A stretch of 38,553 bases of DNA from JBMNKL01 sp050261495 (lineage in GTDB: Bacteria; Bacillota; Clostridia; Acetivibrionales; DTU013). This document shows positions 17,731-25,672 of the stretch, in pieces. The notes below the pieces were generated by a model. That model did no database searches and was not told the DNA's origin. It was given only the letters and a program-made list of their open reading frames with translations. How positions within the stretch are numbered: position 1 is the stretch's first letter; each line of letters begins with the position of its first letter. Both the position numbers and the translations under genes were made by a program. The stretch is from assembly GCA_050261495.1 (NCBI GenBank), contig JBLNDI010000136.1, positions 1 to 38,553 on the forward strand, given 5' to 3'.

Positions 17731-18492
17731 TCAAAGAACCTTCTGCAAGAATGCTCTTGTCCTTTCGTTTTTCGGGTTTGAAAACATATCTTCCGGCCTG
17801 CCTTCTTCCTTGATTTCCCCGTTATCCATAAATATGACGCGGTTGCCGACTTCCCGCGCAAAGCCCATTTCATGCGTGACCACCAGCATGGTCATTCCTT
17901 CCCTGGCCAGATCTTTCATAACCTCGAGCACTTCTCCGACAAGCTCGGGGTCAAGTGCCGAAGTCGGTTCATCAAAGAGCATGATTTTCGGCTTCATGGC
18001 AAGGGCCCTGGCAATTGCGACCCTTTGCTGCTGTCCGCCGGAAAGCCTGGACGGGTATTCATCCCTTTTATCTCCCAGTCCCACCTTTTCCAGCAGGTTC
18101 AAAGCTTCAACCATGGCCTCTTCTTTCGGTATCTTCTTAACCGTGACGGGAGCTTCCATAATATTCTCAAGCACCGTCATGTGCGGGAAAAGGTTGAATC
18201 TCTGGAAAACCATGCCCAGTTCGGAACACAGCCTCGATACCTTTTTCTGTGACAATTTAAGCTGGCTTTTTCCCGCTTCTCTTTCATCCACGATTTCATC
18301 CTCGATATAAATCCGTCCGCTTGTTATCCTCTCGAGCTGGTTAAGGCACCTGAGCAGCGTACTTTTCCCGGATCCGCTCGGTCCGATGATGCATACAACC
18401 TCTCCTTTTTCGACCTCCAGGTTGATATTCTTCAAAACCTGGAGATTACCGAATGATTTGCATACGTTCTCAACCTTGACCATCGGCATCAT
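17731..18492 (-). CDS. Polar amino acid ABC transporter ATPase (GlnQ type)
   Basis: This 253-residue cytoplasmic ATPase subunit has all catalytic motifs in order: Walker A GPSGSGKST (37-45), Q-loop Gln97, signature LSGGQQQR (150-157), Walker B MLFDEP (171-176) and H-loop His207 in VTHEMG. 'ETLNxFPHMTVLEN'-type wording (here NLFPHMTVLENI) is characteristic of the HisP/GlnQ group. GAGGTG precedes the paired ATG start. It lies 11 bases after the permease gene in the binding protein-permease-ATPase-EamA operon. Amino-acid specificity is uncertain. Confidence 0.94.
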   Translation of the reverse strand: MMPMVKVENVCKSFGNLQVLKNINLEVEKGEVVCIIGPSGSGKSTLLRCLNQLERITSGRIYIEDEIVDEREAGKSQLKLSQKKVSRLCSELGMVFQRFNLFPHMTVLENIMEAPVTVKKIPKEEAMVEALNLLEKVGLGDKRDEYPSRLSGGQQQRVAIARALAMKPKIMLFDEPTSALDPELVGEVLEVMKDLAREGMTMLVVTHEMGFAREVGNRVIFMDNGEIKEEGRPEDMFSNPKNERTRAFLQKVL

Positions 18493-18503
18493 CCAACACC
18501 TCG

Positions 18504-19157
18504 CTATTCATACACGGAGAATCTTTTCTCGACCTTTTCAAATATAAATGTAAATACGGTTGTCATCAACAGGTACAATATGGCGGACGGTATATAAATC
18601 AGCGGGCTTGCCTGCTGGCTTTCTATCTCGTGCGTTACCCTCATAAGGTCCTGCATGGCTACAACCGACACCAGCGACGTATCCTTTATCATCATGATAA
18701 ACTCATTGCCAACCGGCGGTATCAGGCGCCTGTATGACTGCGGTATGATAATCCGCCGCATGGCTTGTCCGTACGTCATGCCAAGCGCTTTTGCCGCTTC
18801 CAGTTGTCCCTTGTCTATGGACTGTATCGCCGCCCTTATGATTTCGGCGAGGTATGCCGCCGAATTAAGGCTGAACGCGACATACGAGGCAAGGGTGGCA
18901 TTCAGGCCTTTCAAGGGCGGATTGAAAAAAAGCGGAAAAGCATAATAAATAAAAAATAATTGCATCAGTAAAGGCGTGCCCCTGAAAAACCAAATGTATA
19001 CCCAGCATAACTTGTTAATGACTACATTTTTGGACAAGCGGCCCAATGCGAGCAACAACCCCAGCAACAGTCCAAAGATAACGGCAACAACAGTCAACTG
19101 CAGCGTTATTGCAGTTCCCTTAAGCAGCCTTGGTAAAAAAAGCGTCATATTTGCCAT
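18504..19157 (-). CDS. Polar amino acid ABC transporter permease (HisM/GlnP type)
   Basis: This 217-residue membrane subunit has about five membrane spans and the family motifs FRGTPLLMQLFFIYYAFP and the EAA loop GQLEAAKALGMTYGQAMRRI, which contacts the ATPase. It probably forms a homodimer because only one permease gene is present. A GGGGG stretch lies about 12 bases before the ATG. A strong hairpin separates it from the upstream binding-protein gene. Confidence 0.93.
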   Translation of the reverse strand: MANMTLFLPRLLKGTAITLQLTVVAVIFGLLLGLLLALGRLSKNVVINKLCWVYIWFFRGTPLLMQLFFIYYAFPLFFNPPLKGLNATLASYVAFSLNSAAYLAEIIRAAIQSIDKGQLEAAKALGMTYGQAMRRIIIPQSYRRLIPPVGNEFIMMIKDTSLVSVVAMQDLMRVTHEIESQQASPLIYIPSAILYLLMTTVFTFIFEKVEKRFSVYE

Positions 19158-19185
19158 TTAATTCTAGTACCCCCAACTATAAGCC

Positions 19186-19218
19186 AGGCTGCAGTACCAT
19201 TTGCGGTATCTGCAGCCT
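19186..19218 (-). other. Intercistronic hairpin between binding protein and permease genes
   Basis: AGGCTGCAG plus TACC pairs with GGTA plus CTGCAGCCT (19186-19198 with 19205-19218), a 13-bp stem with one bulged base and a 6-nt loop. On the transcribed strand no T run follows, so an mRNA-stabilising or processing hairpin is more likely than a full terminator. It would favour the upstream binding-protein message. Confidence 0.5.
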
Positions 19219-19235
19219 TGCCTTCACTCTTGTAT

Positions 19236-20033
19236 TTATTCGATATTCTTAGTCATGTCGTCCTTGAACCATTTCTCGGAAATTGCTTTCAACGAGCCGT
19301 CATCCATCATTTCTTTCAAAACTTTATCCACTTCGTCGCACAATTTCTGGTTCTTCTTGTCAAATCCAATACCGATGGGTTCATTCGGAAGCGTAGTCGA
19401 AACCAATCTGAAGCTTTCCATATCGTTTCCGACAAAATACTTGCCGACGACAAGGTCAGTCACCACCGCGTCAACCCTGCCTATCTTCAATTCATTAAGC
19501 GCCTGGGTCATTCCTTCATATTTCTTAAATTCCTTAAACGGGGTAACTTTCATGAACTCGTTGCACGAGTCCTCCGAGGTAGTGCCCATCTGGACCGCAA
19601 CTATCTTGTTTCCCAAGTCATTTTCGGAATTGATGTCGGTATTATCTTTTCCCACGATGATAACCTGGTTGTTGGCAATATACGGACGCGTATAAGTTAT
19701 GGTCTTCTTTCTCTCTTCCGTGATGCTCAGAGATGAAATGATGCAGTCGTATTTCCCCGTGCTGAGACCGGTGAATATGGCCGACCAGGCTGTCGGTACG
19801 AATTCGACTTCCTTGTTGAGACGTTTTGCGATCTCCTGAGCCATCTCGATATCGAATCCTGCCAAGTTCCCCTTCTCATCCCTGTATTCCATTGGCGGAT
19901 AAGTATCATCGATCCCGACACGAAGAACGTTCGCCCCGCCGCCTCCGTTCGATGCGGCGCCATTTCCGCATGCTCCTGAAACAAGCGCCATGATAATCAC
20001 CAAGGACAGAAATAAAATACTTCTCTTTGACAT
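19236..20033 (-). CDS. Amino acid ABC transporter substrate-binding lipoprotein
   Basis: This 265-residue periplasmic-type binding protein family 3 member is tethered outside the membrane. The signal ends at ..ALVSGAC with Cys22 as the likely lipidation site, followed by a Gly/Asn linker. The family start VLRVGIDDTYPPMEYRDEKGNLAGFDIEM binds the amino-acid backbone, and GLSTGKYDCIISSLSIT is the usual second motif. GGGAGG precedes the ATG at 20031-20033. It is the first gene of the four-gene operon with its own SigA promoter. Substrate could be a polar amino acid such as Gln, Cys or Arg; not decided. Confidence 0.93.
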   Translation of the reverse strand: MSKRSILFLSLVIIMALVSGACGNGAASNGGGGANVLRVGIDDTYPPMEYRDEKGNLAGFDIEMAQEIAKRLNKEVEFVPTAWSAIFTGLSTGKYDCIISSLSITEERKKTITYTRPYIANNQVIIVGKDNTDINSENDLGNKIVAVQMGTTSEDSCNEFMKVTPFKEFKKYEGMTQALNELKIGRVDAVVTDLVVGKYFVGNDMESFRLVSTTLPNEPIGIGFDKKNQKLCDEVDKVLKEMMDDGSLKAISEKWFKDDMTKNIE

Positions 20034-20085
20034 TTCGACATCCTCCCTAATTTTCTTCTCTTAATACAGCAAAAATAATATAATT

Positions 20086-20114
20086 ATATTATCGTAAAAC
20101 CTACTGGTTTACAA
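20086..20114 (-). promoter_or_regulatory. SigA promoter of the amino-acid ABC operon
   Basis: On the minus strand TTGTAA (plus 20109-20114), a 17-base spacer and TAATAT (plus 20086-20091) lie about 50 bases before the start codon of the binding-protein gene. Confidence 0.55.
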
Positions 20115-20157
20115 TAATAAAAATACGCTTCTTCCGTTTATCCTGGTTTGAAATTGC

Positions 20158-20541
20158 TCAATCGTTAAGTTTTCTAAATATTTCATCCTTTATTTTGCTT
20201 TTCAAATGTATCGTATTGCTGCCTTCATTTATAAGCGCCTGCCTTATGTATTCCACTTCTGCTTCAGTCAAGGTAACCGTTTTCCCTTTGAGCGAAGGCT
20301 TGACTCTCCCAAATATTTGCGCAATCGCATTTTTGGCCGCCTCCACGCTGCCGAAATAATACACTTCCTGCGAATCGTCGTATATGGCGCCGTGTTCCGC
20401 GTAAATCTCCTTCACGGCGTTAGGCTTCAATCCCGTTATTTTTGCGATATCCTCCGCTTTATAGGAGCCGGAATAGTCAATATAGTAATTGTTCTCACGC
20501 CTTCCGGACTTTCTTACGATAAAGTTTGACTGGTTTACCAA
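20158..20541 (-). CDS. Hypothetical protein with a possible helix-turn-helix segment
   Basis: I do not recognise this gene. From the TTG at 20539-20541, with GGGGG about 8 bases upstream, it has 127 residues; an ATG 18 bases earlier lacks a ribosome binding site. The middle part AEDIAKITGLKPNAVKEIYAEHG looks like a helix-turn-helix, and the C-terminal third is charged and helical. There is no signal or membrane segment. A palindrome pair (AATACTAT/ATAGTATT, 20562-20594) lies just upstream. It stands alone between the amino-acid ABC operon and an insertion sequence. A DNA-binding role is a guess. Confidence 0.6.
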   Translation of the reverse strand: MVNQSNFIVRKSGRRENNYYIDYSGSYKAEDIAKITGLKPNAVKEIYAEHGAIYDDSQEVYYFGSVEAAKNAIAQIFGRVKPSLKGKTVTLTEAEVEYIRQALINEGSNTIHLKSKIKDEIFRKLND

Positions 20542-20561
20542 GGCACTTCCCCCTTTCATGC

Positions 20562-20594
20562 AATACTATGTAAATAATAATACCATATAGTATT
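20562..20594. promoter_or_regulatory. Operator-like inverted repeat upstream of the hypothetical gene
   Basis: AATACTAT (20562-20569) and ATAGTATT (20587-20594) are exact inverted copies 17 bases apart, 20 bases before the gene's start codon. Placement in the untranslated leader or promoter fits autoregulation, but no protein is shown to bind. Confidence 0.3.
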
Positions 20595-20665
20595 TATTGA
20601 ACCAACAGAAAATATTGCTCGGAAAAAAACAGGGACATCGCAAACATGCAGGCAATGTGTTATAA

Positions 20666-20687
20666 CCCGAGTTTAACAGTTCAACAG
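20666..20687. repeat. Left terminal inverted repeat of the insertion sequence
   Basis: Begins CCCGAGTTTAACAG and pairs in inverted orientation with 22708-22729 (three mismatches in 22). Confidence 0.75.
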
Positions 20688-20691
20688 GGTA

Positions 20692-20728
20692 AAAATCTCC
20701 TGTAACCGTTGATATTACAGGAGATTTT
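20692..20728 (-). terminator. Terminator hairpin downstream of the transposase
   Basis: A perfect 14-bp inverted repeat (20692-20705 with 20715-20728, 9-nt loop) lies between the transposase stop and the left terminal repeat. On the transcribed strand the stem ends in a run of T, so it should stop transcription leaving the element. Confidence 0.65.
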
Positions 20729-20756
20729 AGACGTGTAAAGAAGTATAAAATTATAG

Positions 20757-22580
20757 TCACATAACAGACGCTTTATCAAAACTGTATTTGAGTTGTCTGA
20801 GTTCGCTGATGGTTGGCAGCTTGAGGTCGGCATGGATGCCCAAGGAGTCAAGGATTAATTGCAAATCTTCAGAGGGCTTTGTGAGACGATAGTAACCACC
20901 GGGAAGCGCGTCGGCCTGGAAAGAGTTGAGCGCTTTTTTTATCCTTTCAGCAGTGATGCCTGCATCCCATCCGTCTTCATTCAAAGTGTCCTTGCCTTGA
21001 AATTTCAGGACTTTGTATTGTATGAGGCGGATCATCGTCAACGCAATGAAGCATATCAGGAAGTGAGCATTGATATGTTCCGGCGTTTGGACATAAACAG
21101 GCCTGCCTTCCAGATCACTCTTGATGATCCTGAACGAGTCTTCGATCCTGGAAAGGCCGTGATATTTGTTTATAATCTCCCTGTCTGTTTTTTCCGTCTC
21201 CGACGTCATAATGGTGTAGTACCCCATCAGGTCCATATATTCACGGATTTTGTCCATCTTCAGCGAGAGATGGGTATGGGTGTCCAGCACCTCGCCGGTT
21301 TCCCTGTCTACCTCCATCTTGTCCAGGAATTTTTCAATCTTTCTGGGTTTGTCCTTCAGTTTATCGGGATTGGCAATGACGGAATTAAGATACTCAATAA
21401 ACTTCTCGTTTTCCTTGACTTCCCTGTCGTAGTGTTTCTTGCTCCAGTAACAGATAAGCTTTTCTTTGAACGTCATTTTGTTCCCGTCTTCGTCTTCTAC
21501 GGTGCGCTCCCGGATCATCGACTTTACCTTGAACGTCTTTTTTTCGTTCCATTCATAGCCTTCTTCGTCAAGGATCCACTTCCTGACGTTCTTTGAACTT
21601 TTCTTCGTGCTTTTGGAAAGAATGTAGCCGTTCCCCTCTTTGAGGATATGGGCAATGTTCTTCCCGTTGTTCAGGCCGCCGTCCGCAACGATGATGACTT
21701 TGCCGAATTGCATGGTGTCTATGCTCTTTTTGAGGGCAGGTCTTAACGTTGTCTGGTCGGTGTCGTTTCCGGGGAACAGCCGGTATGCAATAGGGATACC
21801 ATTGTCGTCTATGAACAGCCCCATCTGGACGATGGGTTCACTCTTCTTTTCTTTGGATACACCTTTTTTTCGAAGACCTTTTTGGATTACGTTTCCATCT
21901 TTGTCCAGAATGTCCTCATCATTTTGCTCAATTTCAAAGTAATAGTTTGTTACATCGTAAAAGCAGACCTCTGTGTTCCTCCCTATTCTGTTTGCGATTT
22001 TATGGTTCATGCGCTTCTGGATGGCTTCTGATTTTTCGTTTAGGCAGTCCAAAGCCCGGTACACCTCTATCAGGCTGTCTGACGATGCTACATCGAAGGC
22101 ATAGCGGTTTCTTTCTCTGAATGTTTCCACCTTCGAGTCGGGGCAAAGCACTCTTCCGAACACAAGGAGCTTTGCAAGGCCGTTGAGGTCGTATTCTATT
22201 TTTGTCATGGATTTGTGCTTGTTGAGCACATCATAAATTCCAAGAGCGTCATAGAGGCCGTCGAGCAGGAAATAACCGATGTTTTTGGGTTCGGACATGC
22301 AGTCATCTTCAGCCTCCCTGTCAAATTCAATTACGACACGCCTGCTAATCGGCTTGTTTTCCAATAAGTCGGAAAGCCCGTCAATGATTGGTCGACCCTC
22401 CTTGAATGATTGCTTCAGTCTTTTAAGGAAATCCGGCTTTCCGTCGTCAAAGCGCGACAGAGGGCCAATGTTTCGGATAGTGCGTTTCCTGTTTTTTCTA
22501 ATGCCATTTTCCTTTATGCTGTAGCTTTCTGCCACCCGCAGATAAGGTTTTCCGCTGTTTTTCACACAGTCTATGTACAT
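20757..22580 (-). CDS. IS1634-family transposase
   Basis: This 607-residue DDE transposase of the IS4-related group catalyses cut-and-paste of the surrounding element. Visible family landmarks include MYIDCVKNSGKPYLRVAESY at the start, FYDVTNYYFEIE (an acidic active-site region), IVADGGLNNGKNI, and the YREK-like region NKYHGLSRIEDSFRIIKSDLEGRPVYV near residues 515-545. The ATG at 22578-22580 follows GGGGGATTG, and an upstream in-frame ATG at 22706 would lie in the terminal repeat region, so it is rejected. No frameshift or internal stop is seen. Confidence 0.92.
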   Translation of the reverse strand: MYIDCVKNSGKPYLRVAESYSIKENGIRKNRKRTIRNIGPLSRFDDGKPDFLKRLKQSFKEGRPIIDGLSDLLENKPISRRVVIEFDREAEDDCMSEPKNIGYFLLDGLYDALGIYDVLNKHKSMTKIEYDLNGLAKLLVFGRVLCPDSKVETFRERNRYAFDVASSDSLIEVYRALDCLNEKSEAIQKRMNHKIANRIGRNTEVCFYDVTNYYFEIEQNDEDILDKDGNVIQKGLRKKGVSKEKKSEPIVQMGLFIDDNGIPIAYRLFPGNDTDQTTLRPALKKSIDTMQFGKVIIVADGGLNNGKNIAHILKEGNGYILSKSTKKSSKNVRKWILDEEGYEWNEKKTFKVKSMIRERTVEDEDGNKMTFKEKLICYWSKKHYDREVKENEKFIEYLNSVIANPDKLKDKPRKIEKFLDKMEVDRETGEVLDTHTHLSLKMDKIREYMDLMGYYTIMTSETEKTDREIINKYHGLSRIEDSFRIIKSDLEGRPVYVQTPEHINAHFLICFIALTMIRLIQYKVLKFQGKDTLNEDGWDAGITAERIKKALNSFQADALPGGYYRLTKPSEDLQLILDSLGIHADLKLPTISELRQLKYSFDKASVM

Positions 22581-22625
22581 TTTCAATCCCCCATACAGAA
22601 ATAATGCGCCTGATACGTCTTCTTT

Positions 22626-22654
22626 ATTATACCACACAAAGAAAAAAATAGCAA
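22626..22654 (-). promoter_or_regulatory. Transposase promoter
   Basis: On the minus strand TTGCTA (plus 22649-22654), a 17-base spacer and a perfect TATAAT (plus 22626-22631) are about 50 bases before the transposase ATG. Confidence 0.6.
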
Positions 22655-22656
22655 GC

Positions 22657-22678
22657 AAAAAACCGCGATTTTTCGCGG
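22657..22678 (-). terminator. Inward-facing terminator guarding the transposase
   Basis: CCGCGA/TCGCGG (22663-22668 with 22673-22678, loop TTTT) is followed on the minus strand by six T. It sits just upstream of the transposase promoter, where such hairpins prevent outside transcription from activating transposition. Confidence 0.6.
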
Positions 22679-22707
22679 CTTTTGAAAGATTTTTTTTAAT
22701 ATTCAAA

Positions 22708-22729
22708 CTGTTGTTCTGTTAAACTTGGG
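22708..22729. repeat. Right terminal inverted repeat of the insertion sequence
   Basis: Inverted partner of 20666-20687; it contains CTGTTAAACTTGGG, the reverse complement of the left core with one change. Confidence 0.75.
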
Positions 22730-22801
22730 GGCATATAATTTCCCACGAAATAATATTATATCATATCTGCCTGTCAACTTTTATTGCATGGCTGCCTCTG
22801 G

Positions 22802-22852
22802 TATAATAGTTTTGGAGTCAGGCTTGAAATATTCCCTTATTATTCGAGCCTG
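22802..22852 (+). promoter_or_regulatory. Extended -10 promoter and leader hairpin of the nucleotidase gene
   Basis: TGGTATAAT (TATAAT at 22802-22807) is an extended -10 element without a clear -35. Just after the expected start, CAGGCTTGAA (22819-22828) pairs with TTCGAGCCTG (22843-22852), a 10-bp leader hairpin with one G-T pair and a 14-nt loop. No T run follows, so it is not a normal terminator. The element lies right next to the insertion sequence. Confidence 0.45.
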
Positions 22853-22887
22853 GCCCCAGAAGGGTGTGACCCCCGGGAGGGGATAAT

Positions 22888-23475
22888 ATGGGACTGCATA
22901 ATTACCTTTTGACCGTGCGCAAGCTGAATAACATGGGCAGATGGTCGACCGACTTCATGCACCAAAGGGCGACAGTCAGCGAACATTCCTTTTTTGTGGC
23001 GCAGATAGGTCAAATGCTGGCAATTATCGAGGAAGAGAACGGCAACGTGATCGACTGGAGAAAGCTTTTCAAAAAACTGCTGAACCACGATGTTGTAGAA
23101 GCCATGACCGGAGATATAATAAGCACCGTAAAAAATAAGAACAAGCAGTTGAGGGATATGCTCAGCATGCTTGAAAGGGAAGTTATCGAGGAAAACCTTC
23201 TGGCCAGCATGGAAGAGCCGTATAAAAGCATATACAGGGATATTCTTTTTGACGGGAAAGATGATTCAATTGAAGGAAAGATACTCAAATGCGCCGATTA
23301 TATCGATGCGATAATGGAATGCGTCAACGAGGTAAGGCTCAACAATTTTGTCCCGTTTGTCGACAAGTACCGGTTGATTTTATCAAAACTCAAGAATATC
23401 GACCTTGCAAGCGTTAAGTTCTTCCTTGAAAAAATTCTTCCCGGGATTATTGAAGGCTGCAAGGCGCTGGAATAA
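22888..23475 (+). CDS. YfbR-like HD-domain 5'-deoxynucleotidase
   Basis: This 195-residue cytoplasmic metal-dependent phosphohydrolase probably dephosphorylates deoxynucleoside 5'-monophosphates. The residues known in Escherichia coli YfbR align almost number for number: Arg18-Trp19 (substrate), His33 in SEHS, His67-Asp68 in NHDVVEAMTGDI, and Asp137 in KCADYID. GGGAGGGG lies about six bases before the ATG. It would help adjust dNTP pools. The following gene fabZ is 113 bases downstream on the same strand across a small repeat cluster. Confidence 0.88.
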   Translation: MGLHNYLLTVRKLNNMGRWSTDFMHQRATVSEHSFFVAQIGQMLAIIEEENGNVIDWRKLFKKLLNHDVVEAMTGDIISTVKNKNKQLRDMLSMLEREVIEENLLASMEEPYKSIYRDILFDGKDDSIEGKILKCADYIDAIMECVNEVRLNNFVPFVDKYRLILSKLKNIDLASVKFFLEKILPGIIEGCKALE

Positions 23476-23482
23476 TGATTTT

Positions 23483-23522
23483 ATGGGCAACATATGGGCA
23501 ACATAATTTTATGGGCAACATA
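23483..23522 (+). repeat. Triplicated ATGGGCAACATA direct repeat
   Basis: The 12-mer ATGGGCAACATA occurs at 23483-23494, 23494-23505 and 23511-23522, in the 113-base gap between the nucleotidase and fabZ. The first and third copies share further flanking T-rich bases. It is probably a slippage-type expansion, too short and tightly packed to be a CRISPR. Confidence 0.7.
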
Positions 23523-23588
23523 AGAGAAAACATGGTTTTTGCGGGCAGGACGTGGTAAAATACAGGGTAAAAAAGACGAGGTGTTTAT

Positions 23589-24038
23589 ATGCTTTCTATT
23601 ACAGAGATTCAGAAAATTCTACCGCACAGGTATCCGTTCCTGCTGGTTGACAGAATCGTGGAACTGGAACCGGGCAAAAGGGCTGTAGGCATTAAAAACG
23701 TAACTGCGAACGAATCCTTTTTCCAAGGGCATTTCCCGGGTTTCCCAATCATGCCCGGGGTGCTGATAGTTGAGGCGCTGGCACAAACCGCGGGTATTGC
23801 GGCAAACGCGGAAGCACAAAACCCTGGCGGCGCGGATGATGCCAAAATTGGCGTATTTGCCAGCATTGACGAGATGAAGTTTAAAAGACAGGTAGTACCC
23901 GGAGACACGCTCAGGTTGGAAGCCGAAATACTCTCGTCAAAAATGGGAGTGGTAAAAGCGAAGGTAAAGGCCACCGTCGAAGAAAAAATCGCTGCGGAGG
24001 GCGAGATACGTTTCGCCATGACAACAGTAAACAGGTAA
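23589..24038 (+). CDS. fabZ: 3-hydroxyacyl-ACP dehydratase FabZ
   Basis: This 149-residue hot-dog-fold enzyme of type II fatty-acid synthesis removes water from beta-hydroxyacyl-ACP. The catalytic His48 lies in FFQGHFPGFPIMPGVLIVEA and Glu62 follows at the usual distance of 14. The opening MLSITEIQKILPHRYPFLLVD is typical and the length normal. A GAGGTG ribosome binding site precedes the ATG. It is isolated from other fab genes, and the murC gene converges on it with only four bases between the stops. Confidence 0.95.
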   Translation: MLSITEIQKILPHRYPFLLVDRIVELEPGKRAVGIKNVTANESFFQGHFPGFPIMPGVLIVEALAQTAGIAANAEAQNPGGADDAKIGVFASIDEMKFKRQVVPGDTLRLEAEILSSKMGVVKAKVKATVEEKIAAEGEIRFAMTTVNR

Positions 24039-24042
24039 GTCC

Positions 24043-25449
24043 TTAACTTACCGCCAGTTTTTTCTTTGTATTAAGGAATATCTCGCCTACTTTGTATATA
24101 TCGCCGGCGCCCATCGTTATTACGAGATCTCCGGGTTCCGTATTTTTATTAAGATACTCGGCGATATCTTCAAACTCTTTGATATATACGACTTTTTTCC
24201 CGGTGACGGAGATTTTTTCCGCAAGCATCGCGGAGTTGACTTCTCCCGTGTCATCCTCGCGGGCGGCGTATATATCCGGGAGTATCACTACATCGGCATC
24301 GTTGAATGCTGTGGAAAATTCGTCCATGAGGTATTTTGTGCGGGTATAGGTATGCGGCTGGAATACGCACCATATCCGCGAGGGAGACAAGCTCCTGGCG
24401 GCATTTAGCGTTGCCGCCACTTCCGAAGGATGATGCGCGTAGTCGTCAACCACCATGACGCCTTTTTTGCTTCCCTTAAGCTCAAAACGCCTGCATACGC
24501 CGTGAAATTTAAGAAGCGCCTTTGCGGCTATTGTCAAATTGCATCCCATAATGTCGGCAGCCGCGAGCGCTGCGAGGGAATTGCTCACATTATGCAAACC
24601 CGGAACTTTAAGCTTTATTTCCGTTACCGGTTTATTATCGTGAACCAGCAAGTATGACGCGCATCCCGTATTGTCCAGCGAGATATCGGAAGCCGTCCAG
24701 CAGCAGTTGTTCCTGATACCGTAGGCAACCTTGTTGCAGGAAGCTTTCCGCATGATTTCAAATGCCGAAGGATCGTCGCCGTTCACGAGAAGCCAGCCTT
24801 TTTCCGGCACGGCTTTCGAGAAGTTGAGAAAGGCGTTTTTAACTTCGTCAAAACTCCTGAAATAATCAGCGTGGTCATATTCTATATTTAAAATCAAGGC
24901 GAGATATGGGTTGAATTTAAGGAAGCTGCCTGTGTATTCGCATGCCTCGGTTATGAAATATCCCGTTTTCCCAATCCTTGTCGTGCCGCCTATGGCTTTA
25001 TACTCGCCGCCTATATGAACGGTCGGGTCAAGTCCCGCTTCTATCATGATTGTCGAAATCATCGCCGTTGTGGTGGTTTTTCCGTGCGTGCCCGAAACGG
25101 CAATGCTGAACGGGTATTTTTTCATGAGCTCGCCGAGCAGCGTCGCCCTGTCCATTAAGGGCAGGCCGGCCTTGGATGCTGCCAGAAGCTCCGGGTTGTC
25201 CTGCTTCACGGCGGCCGTGTATACAAGCAGGTCGGCGCCTGTGACGTTTTCAGCCTGATGGCCGATTGTTACCTTAATCCCCATTTTTTCGAGTTTTTGA
25301 GTTATGGCAGAGGGTCTGATATCCGACCCTGTTATTATGTAACCCTGGTTTGCAAGTATCTCGGCAAGACCGCTCATGCTGATCCCGCCAATACCCGTAA
25401 AATGTATCCTTTTTACACCCTTTGAATCCAACAGCCCGATATTCAGCAA
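24043..25449 (-). CDS. murC: UDP-N-acetylmuramate--L-alanine ligase MurC
   Basis: This is the cytoplasmic Mur ligase that adds L-alanine to UDP-MurNAc using ATP, the first step of the peptidoglycan stem peptide. The UDP-binding Rossmann motif HFTGIGGISMSGLAEIL is near the N-terminus and the Mur P-loop VSGTHGKTTTTAMIS follows. The middle-domain HADYFRSF and the C-terminal DDYAHHPSEV and FQPHTYTRT motifs are all present. I favour the TTG at 25449 (468 residues, GAGGAG nine bases upstream); a TTG at 25476 is the longer choice, without a ribosome binding site. It runs against its neighbours from its own promoter. Confidence 0.95.
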   Translation of the reverse strand: MLNIGLLDSKGVKRIHFTGIGGISMSGLAEILANQGYIITGSDIRPSAITQKLEKMGIKVTIGHQAENVTGADLLVYTAAVKQDNPELLAASKAGLPLMDRATLLGELMKKYPFSIAVSGTHGKTTTTAMISTIMIEAGLDPTVHIGGEYKAIGGTTRIGKTGYFITEACEYTGSFLKFNPYLALILNIEYDHADYFRSFDEVKNAFLNFSKAVPEKGWLLVNGDDPSAFEIMRKASCNKVAYGIRNNCCWTASDISLDNTGCASYLLVHDNKPVTEIKLKVPGLHNVSNSLAALAAADIMGCNLTIAAKALLKFHGVCRRFELKGSKKGVMVVDDYAHHPSEVAATLNAARSLSPSRIWCVFQPHTYTRTKYLMDEFSTAFNDADVVILPDIYAAREDDTGEVNSAMLAEKISVTGKKVVYIKEFEDIAEYLNKNTEPGDLVITMGAGDIYKVGEIFLNTKKKLAVS

Positions 25450-25486
25450 ATGGCAACACTCCTCGACCGCATTCAACGTTAATTAA

Positions 25487-25515
25487 ATCATACAATATTT
25501 ATTTAAAAATGTAAA
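25487..25515 (-). promoter_or_regulatory. SigA promoter of murC
   Basis: On the minus strand TTTACA (plus 25510-25515), a 17-base spacer and TATGAT (plus 25487-25492), each five of six to consensus. The rest of the gap to purR is AT-rich and contains the purR promoter, with no gene seen. Confidence 0.6.
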
Positions 25516-25672
25516 ACACGATATTGTCGTATATTCTAAGCATTAACAATTCCCCGAAGGAATATGCCATATATTATATTCACAAAAATCCTTTTTGAAT
25601 ACAAAATGATAATTTATACCATTAATTTACGAACAATATTTATAAAATTGTTTAAAATATTCGGATTTATGT

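Larger units (their letters stand above)
20666..22729 (-). mobile_element. IS1634-family-like insertion sequence
   Basis: One transposase gene is bracketed by 22-bp imperfect terminal inverted repeats at 20666-20687 and 22708-22729, matching at 19 of 22 positions around a shared core AGTTTAACAG. TATAA occurs directly outside the left end (20661-20665) and again at 22734-22738. It is a candidate target duplication, though four bases lie between it and my right boundary, so the exact end is uncertain. The transposase is full length and the element looks intact and potentially active. It lies between a hypothetical gene and the nucleotidase gene without breaking either. Confidence 0.8.

Noticed and set aside
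17726..17873. 49-residue N-terminal extension of the EamA protein
   Set aside because: It would be translated across the end of the ATPase gene and gives a hydrophilic leader not seen in the family; the ATG at 17726 yields normal length.
22580..22706. Longer start of the transposase
   Set aside because: It would begin next to the terminal repeat and upstream of the promoter and hairpin; the ATG at 22580 has a good ribosome binding site.
23483..23522. CRISPR array
   Set aside because: Repeats are 12 bases with 0-5 bases between them and there are no spacers or cas genes.
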